NCBI RefSeq assembly: GCF_023343835.1
Contig: NC_064447.1
Coordinates: 7,766,001-7,830,000, forward strand
Direction of reading: 5' to 3'
Length of the DNA: 64,000 nt
Source: Lagopus muta
Taxonomy: Eukaryota; Chordata; Aves; Galliformes; Phasianidae
Under the pieces are notes generated by a model. That model was not told the origin of the DNA. It saw only the letters and a list, made by a program, of their open reading frames with translations, and searched no databases. The translations under genes and the position numbers were made by a program. This document shows, piece after piece, positions 12,501 through 24,500 of the stretch (the stretch's first letter is position 1; every line of letters starts with the position of its first letter).

Positions 12501-15500
12501 AGTCTTTTTTTTTTTTCCCTCTTGGTAATGCTATCTGGATTTGCTGTGTTATCTCTGCTCAGCACATAACCTTTTCTTAGAAGGAGCTTGCTTAACTGTA
12601 TGTATCTGCAGACTTATATTACATAGCATTCTTACGTTGCAATTGGAGTCTGTTATCTGAAGAAGTAATCAGGTATTGATCCATTAGAGTTTGTGGTTTG
12701 TTTTATCCTTAAAACATGTTGAAGATGAAAGTTTCAGAACTTACCTTGGTATTAGGTTTCTAAATGAATTGAAAGTTGTGGAAATGTTTTCCTTTTTGCA
12801 AGGTAGAGCACGTCAGCAGAATCAATGTAAAACATACTGTTTTGGAACAGCACATGAGTATTCTGACATAAATTAAAAATCTTACTCCCCTGACACAGGC
12901 ATGCCATACATTATTGTATGTTTACAATCTGCCAACAAACAGAGACAGTAAAAGTGTCAGTAATAGGCTCAGACGTTTGTCAGACAACTGTGGAGGAAAG
13001 GTCCTGAGTATTTCTGGAAGCAGTGCGATTCTCCGCTTCTTAAATCAAGAAAGTGCTGAACGAGCTCGGAAGCGAATGGAAAATGAAGATGTTTTTGGCA
13101 ACAGGATTGTTGTTTCTTTTGCTCCCAAAAACAAAGAACTTAATGAAACAAAAAGCTCAAACTTTGTTGGAACTGAAAAGGTGAAGTCCCCCAAAAAAGT
13201 TAACAGGAGTACAAAGCTCTGTATCATCAACAAAGATGGAAGTGATCAGTCTTCTGGTACCAAAGGTTCTGCTGGGAGAGGATTACAGAGTCATGGATCA
13301 GTAATCAAACCCACAAATGTTAAAAGCTTACAGGTATTGTTTTGTTCTGCCTTATTTAGTTCCTTGCTTTCTGTCATGTTTTGAGGATTGTTTCTATTAG
13401 AGTTGTATTTTAATTTGTCAATCCCATTTTACGTATAAACTAATGTATTCCTGCAGGAAATGTATATTTGTTATACTTCTGCTTGGAAAGCATGTAGTGA
13501 GTTTGAGGGTGATTTTTTTTTTTATTTTTATTTTTTTTCTTCTCTAGCTATCATGTTTTTCTTCATTTAGAAATACTGTTGATATTTCTGAGTTCTGGAT
13601 CTTATGGCAGTTTTAACTTCTGTTGTAGAATCATGAATCAGACTGGCTTGAGTTTGAAGGGACCTTGTAGATCTAGTTCTGTGGGTAGTGTTGATCAGGT
13701 GGTGTTGAGTATAACACTGAGTGATCAGCTTCTCCTTTTAAAGGACACAAGGACAAATAATACAGTGTAGCAAAAATATTACTTCAGTTCATTATTGACC
13801 ATTTATTGCTTTCTGTCATAGAAAATGAAATACCTCCTGGTTGAGGTTCCAATGACAATCTAATTAAAGAAGGAATTTAGCTTTCCATCATAAGGAAAGG
13901 AGTATGGCAAGGAATGTATGGTGCTTTCATGCTGACCTACATCCTGTTCTGTATAGGAGCTATGCCGTCTCGAATCGAAGACTATCAGTAGAAATACTGA
14001 AAGCCAACAGGAACATCTACGAGAAACTCCTCAGAATAACTCTAATGCAGCAGCTCCTGTACCTCTGACAACAAAAAAAAGTGGAATTGGAGAGTCATCC
14101 TGTAAAAGTAGTTATAAGTATGTTCAAAATTAACTGCTAATGATACCTTTTAATGTGAATTATGCAACATAATGAATTTTTTTTTGGTGTGTATTTGTAA
14201 ATAGGAAAGAGACTTCTGTTTCCAGGAGTACTACAAATTCCCCTGTAGATAAAAAGGATAAAGATGAAGCTGTATTTCAAGTCAGCTATCCCTCTGCTTT
14301 CAGTAAGCTGACAGCCTCAAGACAACTCAGTCCTTTATTCATATCTCAGAGCTGCTGGTCATCTCGGTAAGTTATCTTACTAGTTTGGAAGGTGCAGTGT
14401 GACCAGCATGCTAGGCCTTTGCCAATTTCTGTATTACTTCTTGATATCTGCGTGTGGAATTGCCTATAGTAGACCCACTGATATAGTAATACTAATTCGT
14501 GTGGATGCAAAAAGTTGTTACAGTGCTAGCTGACAGGATGGATAGAACCCAAGTCAGCTTTTATCAGAGACTTTTTGAAATAATTTCATGTAAATTATTT
14601 CATGTAAATAATTCTAAAGTGTCTGAAAAATCTTCATGGGTATTAGCCACCTTGTCTCTTAACTTCAGAGACATTTACATTCCTAGTATAAATTTCTCCA
14701 GGCCCATTGGAGGCTTGAATATCTTCTGTCAATTACTTAAATAACGTGAACTTGTTTGCTTTTTGGTGTGTTCCTAAAATGGAAGTAAGATCCAGAGTCA
14801 AATGCATTAAATTGGGTCCCTTTGAAATATCAGTGACTTTTATCTTCATCATAGGAAATACTTTGTTCTGGTTTTGTTTGTATGAAAGTTGTTTTGCATG
14901 CATAAATACATGCAGTAGGAAATTGCCTTCCAAGTGCTGTATTTGTGCACTTGATGTGTGCCTCTTTGAGCTGTTTCAGTATGTACATAAGAATTGTGCA
15001 GTAAGTACTTCATTTCATACATGTTTTATTTTACCCAGGAGTATGTCTCCAAACCTCTCAAATAGATCATCTCCACTCACGTTTAATGTAGTAAATCATA
15101 CCAGTGGTACAGACTGTCCTGATCCCTTTGCAAATGGTGCAGATATTCAGATCAGCAATATTGATTACAGACTGTCCAGAAAAGAGTTGCAGCAAACTTT
15201 ACAAGAAACTTTCTCAAGGCATGGAAAGGTAAAGGGTAAAATACCTTCAATAAATTTCTTTTTATATACTTCCTGTTTGTATCTTTGTTTGTGGTCTGGC
15301 TTTAAGTGAGCAGGACTAAGAAGCTATCAAAATGAAACAGTACTTTTTAACAAAGTTTGCCTATTCTCAAACAAAAAACCCCTGAACGTCTCAGTGAAAG
15401 AAAACAATACAAGTAGAGGCTGTTTGTGGTGATGCTACTTGTGTGGTCTGTAGATGATGATATTCTGCCATTTTTTTTCATGCAGAAGATGGTACCTCTT

Positions 15501-18500
15501 GAAGTACCATGGCCTTGCCTTGTGCAAGGGTCATTATGTGTTATTGTTTGCGCTGTCATGTTGACCTTGGCTTATCTTACTTTCTTCCTTTTCCATTGAG
15601 TTTTTTCTTGGTAAAAGTAAGACTGATACACTTGTCAGCTTGGCTTAAGTTAATATTTAAGGGTAAATGCTAAAGGTTGTGTGTGTTTTCCCTTTCAGGT
15701 AAAATGTGTTGAGCTCAGTCCTCATACAGACTACCAGTTGAAGGCTACAGTGCAAATGGAAAATCTGCAAGAAGCAATTAGTGCTGTCAACAGTCTTCAC
15801 AGATACAAAATTGGCAGTAAAAGGATCCAGGTCTCACTAGCAACAGGAGCTGTTAATAAATCACTCTCTCTCCTTAGGTAATGAACGTTCCCTTAATTGC
15901 CATTGTGTGTCAGTAATTAAGAATTAAAATACGGAGTGGAAGAACTATAGGAAAACCAAGCAGAATCTGTCTAATCACCTGATGCATGGGCTAAATATAA
16001 GGCTGACAGTTTTCAGTTGAGATTTTTACATTGCTTACGTTTAAAGAGACTGCATCTTTTTGTAGTAGGGTGCTTATGCTGGACATCAGTTACTATTTTT
16101 GTAGTACTGTATGCCTCAGTGTAGTTTTTGCAGCTGAGTTAAGAGCATACATCTGATGTCTCCATAAGATGCATATGAATTGTCTCTTTAAGGAAGAAAT
16201 ACACATTTTAATCCACTTGCTCTTTCAGATCGTTTTCTATGTGGAAGGTATTACTAGAGTATAATGCTAGTGCAAATACAAATATTTTGTCCTTTTTTTC
16301 TTACTGAAGGAAAGCATTAGGAAGAACTCAATTTTTGCCTTATAACACTCTGGTGTGTGGTGTATGAAGGGTTCTTCAGTTCTGTTGGTATTACGTAACT
16401 TACAACTTCATTTCTTGCATTTTAGTTCACACTATTTCAAAGTTCTTAATGTAAAGATCAGGCTGGTAACTTTTAATACTAAGGCTGTAATGTTACATTT
16501 TATGGATACTGAAACTCTTACTACTGCCTTTGAAAGACTCTGGTCCTTCAGAGATGCTAACCAGAAGAGTTACAAATAGATACTGTTTGTACTCCAGTGA
16601 TTTGGAGTGTTGTCTTTTATAGTGCTGGGGTGAAAGGAAATACAATTCGTCCTGTTAACATGCTTAAAATGCATGAAATATATCTGTAAATATCTCCCAA
16701 ACAGGGCCAAAGATTACATAGCTGTTTCTAATATTAAACATTATTTTTTTGTAACACTGCAAAACCTTTTTTTGCAGCTCAGAAACTGTCTCCATTCTTC
16801 AGGATGCACCTGCTTGTTGTCTGCCTGTGTTCAAGTTCACAGAAATCTATGAGAAAAAGTAAGTTCTCAGTTGTTTTTAATAGATATATCCCAGAAGAAT
16901 TGAGTTTTGTGCCCATTTACTGTAAACAATAGAAACTAACCCAATAGGTGGTGTTTTGCTGTTAGGTGTTGCAGCATATCTGTGAAGAGCCAGTGACTGT
17001 CTGGCCTTTGTTAAGGGGTCATAGTTGTAGTGTTTTACTTTATTCATTGTCAAGTAGAAAAATTAGTTTGTACTGACCAGTTTCCATAGAGTTGTTTCTA
17101 CGGTGTTCCTGTTTTATAAGCATAAAATGCAAACTTATCATGTGGACTAACTTCTTTCTTCTAGATTTGGGCGTAAGTTAACTGTATCAGACCTGTACAA
17201 ACTGACTGATACTGTGGCAATCCGTGACCAAGGAGGTGGGAGGCTGGTGTGTCTCTTACCCAGCAGCCAAGCACGGCAAAGTCCCCTGGGATCTTCACAG
17301 TCACACGATGGTTCATCAGCAAACTGTAGTCCTATAATATTTGAAGAGTTGGAATATCACGAGCCTGTTTGTAAGCAGCATTGCCTGAATAAAGACGTTA
17401 TGTAAGCTGTGTATAAAATATTACATAATACTATGAAGTACTTGAACAGCATTTTACATTAGCAGCTGTATTAAAACTGAGAAGGCTTTCATATAACATG
17501 TCTGTGTTGTAATACAACTACATAACAGTAATTCGGTTGGGCAGAAAACAGATAACTGAATTTTCTAGGCAGTTCTCGTGGATCTGCCTTCTCGGCAAAG
17601 GCACTCTTGATACAGCTGCTAAGCATGAATGCTGCTTAGAAGCTGAGAGCTATGCTAACCTTCTATTATGACATAGGGAAGGTTATATGTACTTCCACTA
17701 GCTTGAAGATTAATATATAATTATAGCAATGATCTACTTTTGTCCTTTTGCTATCTTTAGTAAATCATTATTCATAGTGGGTTGAAGGCTTCCTGAAGCT
17801 GCATAATGAATCATTTATTTTATTCAGCAGCAGCTGGGGTGTGCTACTGTTGCAGTTACTAGGTGTTCACTTGCCACTGGCTGGCATTTGTTGCTGTGCT
17901 GCTACACATGTAGTCAAATGCTGATATAAACTTAGCCTAAATGTTTGTCTTCTGAAGAATTGTTATAGTTGACTTCTTAATGAGGAAAAGATTGGAGGTG
18001 CTTGTGACTGTACTGTAGCATTGTCATGCAGAATCACTATAGCTGTGCACAGGTATAATATGCTCAATCTAAGCATTGAATTAACCTATTAAATTGGTCT
18101 CTTCTTATTACAGTGAGCATGAGTTTGATCCAGATTCTTACAGAATTCCTTTTGCAGTCTTGTCTCTGAAGACGTTTGCTCCCCAAGTTCACAGTCTTCT
18201 ACAGACCCATGAGGGTACTGTGCCTTTACTAAGGTAAAATAGTTTAAATTAGGCTTTTAGCGTAAGGGCTGAAATCATAGTATCTAAAACCTTATTGATG
18301 GCTGTTGTAATGCTCTGAATCTACCTGCTGGGATAAAATCTCTAGGCCTCATATGTTTGTCTTTATAGGAAATAAATTCCTTATGAAATTATGAATTTAA
18401 GATCTGAGTGCAGAAATAAGTAAAATTCAAGGTGTCTTTCAATACTCTTTATAAAATGAGTTCTGTGATCTATTAGTAAACTATTAAAGCCTTTTTCTCA

Positions 18501-21500
18501 GGAATATTAACACTAAGACTGTTTTTACAGTGGTGTTTTAGTGTATAATGTAAGCTTTCTTTTCTTTCCAAAGCTTTCCTGATTGTTATATGTCAGAGTT
18601 CAGTGATCTTGAAATGGTGCCAGAAGGCCAGGGTGGTGTTCCTTTAGAACATTTAATTACCTGTGTTCCTGGAGTGAATATTGCCACTGCTCAAAATGGC
18701 ATTAAAGTTATTAAGTGGATACATAACAAACCACCACCTCCTACCACAGGTAAACAGTTCTATTTATGGTCTTTTTTTTTTAATGAACCTCTTTACTAAA
18801 ACACTTCAACAGTTATACAAGTCATTTTATGCCATTTTTTTAAATTTAATTTAGTTTTAGCTTAATTTCCCTTTATTTTCTTGGTTTTTTTTGGTCTTTG
18901 TCAGAAATCTGCAGCAATTAGTGAAGGACTATTAATGGAAAGCTCAATAACAAACTTCTTTTTTTTTGTAGATCCTTGGCTTCTACGTTCTAAGAGCCCT
19001 GTAGGTAATCCACAACTTATTCAGTTCAGTAGAGAAGTGATAGATCTACTTAAAAGCCAGCCATCCTGCATCATACCTGTCAGTAAATTCATCCCAACAT
19101 ACCATCATCACTTTGCAAAGCAATGCCGTGTGTCTGACTACGGATATTCCAAGTTAATGGAGTTGCTGGAAGCAGTGCCTCATGTCCTGCAGGTGAGCTG
19201 TGGTGCTGCTCCTTTGTTTAGAGAGCTGTACTTGTATGCTGAACTTCCTGAAACGAGTATGTTACTGGTTGTTATAACGTAATAAATCCTATGGAATTTC
19301 TTTTCAACCTTGAAAAAGGTGGTAATTGAACCTTGGAGGTTATCTACTTTTTTAAACATATTCTATTTCATCTTCATTCTCCCAATCTTCCGCCAGAACA
19401 ACTGTGGAAATTACTAGTTTATTCTAAATTTCTGGTAGAAAGTTTGAAGCTGCTTTAGGCTATGTCTAGTGCTTGGGTAAAGTAGCAGTTGTGCTGTCCA
19501 GCATAAGAACACAGCAAGCATTTGAATATCAGTAAGTTAGTCTGTGTAACTTGTGGCTTGAGGGCTTTCAGTGTGAAGTAACACATTATATGGCCTTACA
19601 TTAAAAAAAATAAACTAACATGACCATATTTTGTTTTGAACACCAGTTGGTGTCCAAGCTGGGGCTTTAAAATAGCTGATTAATCTCATGCAACAACTGC
19701 AATAGCACTCATGAAGGAAGTAATTCTTGGTGGCATATTCTTCCGTATACGAAGTGTATGGCTTCACAGGGCTGCCTTTGAAAACATTCTCCTCATTTTT
19801 ATCCTTTTTTCTAGCCTACCTATATTAGAATTGGCTTCCATTTTCAGCATTCTATATAAATTTTTTTACAAAATAAATGACTAGAAAAACCTTTCTTTCA
19901 GATTCTTGGTATGGGTTCCAAGCGCCTGTTAACTCTAACACACAGAGCTCAAGTGAAACGCTTCACTCAAGACTTACTGAAGCTTCTGAAATCCCAGGCC
20001 AGTAAGCAAGTAATTGTAAGGGAATTCTTACAAGCTTATCATTGGTAAGTTATCTTTTGATTAAACAGGAAGAAATAGGCATGTCTTTACAATTGGGAAT
20101 CAGTGCTTTTAATCTTAGTATATTCCATCTTTGCAATGTGGAATTTCAAACTTTTAATTAAAATTAAATGCTTTACTTGGCTGTACTGCTTTACTTTAGC
20201 TTTAGATTTGTTTAACATGCTCAAAGCTTGAAATGGAACTAGTGAAATGAAATAACCTATTTGAAGCTGTGAGGTTGAATTTAAGTAAGCAGGTTGTAAT
20301 ATTTTTATAATATGAACAGTTACGGAAAGATGTAGCATTAGTCTTAAAAATATGAAATAAGTAGACTGACAATATACTAATTCTTAATTAGATCTAGTGA
20401 TGGCACAAGAATGAGCATGAGTAACAGCTGTGTTGCTACTGTCAGGAGTTGCATGCTGTTCTAGTATGGTTTAAAAAACAAACAAACAAAAACAATACAG
20501 AACAAAGAAACCCAACCAGGTTGTTATTTTCTAAGGTGCTTTGTGTGTAAGTTTCCTTCCTCTGAAGATAGAAAGCAGCACAGTGCATGCAGTGAAGAAA
20601 CCGAAACATCTGAGTACTCTGTGTGGCCTAAATCTGCAGATGTGCTTCTGTGCTGTGTAGCAGTTCTTCCTATTTGGAAATGCCCACTTCTAGTTATATT
20701 TCTTTTAAAGGCAAAAATGTTATTGGTTGCTGCTTAATCTACTAAATGTGCATCTCCCTTATGGTCAGCTCTGGTAATTTCCTGAAATGCTTCTGTCTCC
20801 AGTAGATTCTTTTCAATCTGGGAAAAAAGTAGTAGGGGGAATAAATTCTTTTTAGTATATTGAATAGTATTGTGAATCTCAATAAGGTGTTTTTGAAGAC
20901 AAGTAGTCTCTGCCTTCTCTTGATCTTACCCTGTTTAAGAAGTGTGTATTTTAATTGAGCAAATACAGACTGTTAAACGTGACCATATATAGTATGATTG
21001 TGTATTCTTAAATTGCTCAGTCAAGTTGTCTATTGTTGCTTTTCACTACTAGTTTAAGGAGTCCAGTTTCTTTAAGGAGCCATTCTCTTCAAGTGGCATG
21101 TGAGCCATTGGTGTAACCTTTTATTTTTTTTCTGATTGAAGTGGATAACTTGATAACAATACACTTTCCTTTTTTCATATGCTGGTATTATTGGTAACAT
21201 GAAGATGATGCCTATCTTGATAGCATCTGAGGCTTATCTAATACCATTCTACTGTATATTAGCTCAAAACATTCACACTTTTTGGCCTACAGAGAGAGTA
21301 TTAAAATTTGTTATACTTTTTTTATAAATTTTCAGGTGTTTCTCTAAGGATTGGGATGTGACTGAATATGGAGTGTGTGAACTGGCTGATATAATATCAG
21401 AAATTCCAGATACAACTATCTGTTTGTCACAGCAAGATAATGAAATGGTAATTTGTATTCCCAAGAGAGGTATGTCAGTGTACTATTTCTTACTGTTGTC

Positions 21501-24500
21501 AAAGAAATTATTATGCTTTGAATATTTTAAAACTGGATTAAGTAAAACATAGTGATGCTGATTTGCTTTTGCTGATGTTTCTACTTTTATAACTATTTCT
21601 ATAACAGTCAGGCAATTATGAAGTTATAAAAATAATGTTGTTCAATAAGGAAATTGGTAGGAAAGCAGATAATAAAAGCAAAATAGTGCTGCTACTGCTG
21701 CATGCAGTTATGTTTTATGTGGCATGATTGAAGACTATTTGCTATGCAGAAATAAAAAGCTCTCTAATATTTTGCTTGTAAAGAAACTAAAATACTGATC
21801 ACCTGCTTATTTTGGGCTTCCCATGTGTGATTCCAGGACAGGTCTTTAACATCATAAGAGAACATGACCTGGTATGATGAGAGAAATCTGAAAATCACCA
21901 CATTTTATTGTTGCTTTCTACTGTGTTTTGAAATAGTTTGGTATGTAGCTATAGCTTTATTTTTTTCTGATTCTTAGAACGCACGCAGGAGGAGATTGAA
22001 AGAACCAAACAGTTTTCGAAGGAGGTGGTAGACCTACTGCGCCATCAGCCCCACTTTCGAATGCCCTTCAGTAAATTTATTCCTTCTTACCATCACCATT
22101 TTGGTCGTCAGTGCAAACTTGCTTACTATGGTTTTACAAAACTACTTGAACTCTTTGAAGCCATACCAGAGGTCTTGCAAGTAAGTTCTAAAATCCTGAG
22201 CTGTGTTAAACATTTAGCTGACAAGATCTGCACAGCTGTTTGTTACAGCAGGGGTTTACTTTAGTCTAAGTTAAACTGTGTGCTTCTAATGCTAGCAGGC
22301 TGTTCTTAAAACTTCGGTGTAACCATGTAAGTAGTAACTGCCCCAAGGTTTTAGCGTGTTGAGGTTAGTTTAAGAAAGTCAAATTATGCAAACTGTATTA
22401 CATCTGCAGAATTCAGTGCATCAGGGGTAAGTTTCATTCAAATTGTGTTAATCTTGCTTAAAGTTAGCTAGCTATTGTCTGCTTTGTCACTTCAGAAGCT
22501 ATACTGCTTCTGCTTACTGGTGGTTATCTTACAAGGTAGCTGAGCCCTCCTGCATAGCTAATGACCGTCTGCAATCGCTGAATTTTAGTTGCAGCTGACT
22601 TTTTCAGTCAAACAAGGTAACTCACGTTTAACAAAATGCAATTTTGGTTTGTAGGTATTGGAATGCGGGGAAGAGAAAATTCTCACACTCACAGAGGTGG
22701 AACAAGTTAAAGCAGTAGCTGCCCAGTTTGTTAAACTGCTCCGATCTCAAAAGGACAACTGCCTGATGATGGCTGACTTACTGTCAGAGTACAGTAAAAC
22801 GTTTGGATATGCGCTGCGTCTTCACGACTACGATGTTAGCTCAGTTCCAGCTTTAATGCAAAAACTTTGTCACGTTGTAAAGGTAATCTCTGTCTTTGTA
22901 GTTTGTCCTTTACATATTGCATACTCTTTTAAAGTATTTCCCTCTCTAAATGTGTGCTTAATTATGTTCCTTACAAATTATTTCATTAAACTGAGGGACA
23001 ATTCTAAAGGGATTTAAACTGTATCTTCAAAAATCCTTTGTTCTTGCTGACTTTCTTGTTGAAATTCCTCCACGCTTAAATTTTTTTACTTGTCTAAGTA
23101 TTTTAAAGAATAGAAGTTGTCTTTTATACAGTTCAAGTCGGGTGGGAGCAAGTACTTATTTCCTACCATAATAGCAAGTCTCAGCCTCTTGATGTTTTCT
23201 ATTTGACTTTTTTTATACTGATTTGAGGCTTTGACTCTGAAAATGTGTAAATGTTGTATGTCTGTAGAAAAGCAGGGTTTACAGCTATATAGATACAGAT
23301 GCACTTTCTTAGTTGCTTCCATGCTGTTATTTCAGCAGATGGTGCTCAGGCTGGAGCTTAGTCAGGTTAAGCTGGAGTGGAATGGGAAACAGAATTGTCT
23401 ATGTGGACAAAAACTAGTACTAAAATCTTGTATTTAAAGTAAACTCTGTGTGATGTTGGGTTTATTGGTGTTTTAACTGGAGTAGTATCAGATATTTGTA
23501 TGTATCATGTGATGTTGTTAACTTAAGGATCTTTCCTGTCCCTAAGTCGAATTAATTTTTGTAGGTGGTTGACACAGATTCTGGCAAGCAAATTCAGCTG
23601 ATAAATAGAAAATCTCTGCGGACTCTCACTGCCCAGTTACTTGTCTTGTTGATGTCTTGGGATGGAGCATCCTTTCTTTCTGTTGAACAACTTAAACAGC
23701 ACTATGAAACAATCCATAGTGCTTCTCTTAATCCGTGTGAATATGGATTCATGACCTTAACTGAGCTCCTGAAGAGTCTTCCTTATTTGGTTGAGGTAGG
23801 AAAGGTCTATTTCTTTCTGCATGTTATACTTTTAGAAAGGTGTTATAACTAGAGGATATATAAACTTGTGCTCATTCTTTCTTCTTCTTCTAGGTTTTTA
23901 CCAATGGTGCAGAGGAAGAGTATGTGAAACTTACGAATCTGTACATGTTTGCAAAGAATGTGAGGTCCTTACTTCACACTTACCATTATCAGCAGATTTT
24001 TCTTCATGAGTTCCCAGTTGCATATAGCAAGTACACAGGAGAGGTGCTGCAGCCCAAAGCATATGGATGCAGTAACTTAGAAGAGCTGTTGGGAGCAATT
24101 CCACAGGTGTGAAAAATTGTTTTGTACAGTTACATTGAGATTTCTGCATGAAAAAAATAGAACAGCTGATGATTCTGGTATTTGGTGAGAATTATTGGTA
24201 TAATAATAATCTCCACATGGACTTGTGCTAGTAGCATCTTTAGTAGCTTCACAAAAATCTTTGTTATATAATTTAAAATTGTTTTCATCAAATTCTGCTT
24301 AAGAGTTGTTTGTGATTTTACTGGGAACATTTGATAAAGATGCCAAGAATCAGAATTCTTGTTTTAATGAGGAGCTGTACAGTACTGAGGTTCAGTTTTG
24401 CTTAATGTAGGTTATTGCTTTCAGGAGTGAAAAGCAATGGTAGTTTGTCACAAGAATCATGATGGAGTTTTGCTGTGGCATGTGTTAAGCTAGAACACTT

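Noticed and set aside
14746..15038. Long in-frame extension before MARF1 exon 15039
   Set aside because: The acceptor ttttacccag at 15029-15038 and family alignment place the exon start at 15039. The upstream part is open intron.
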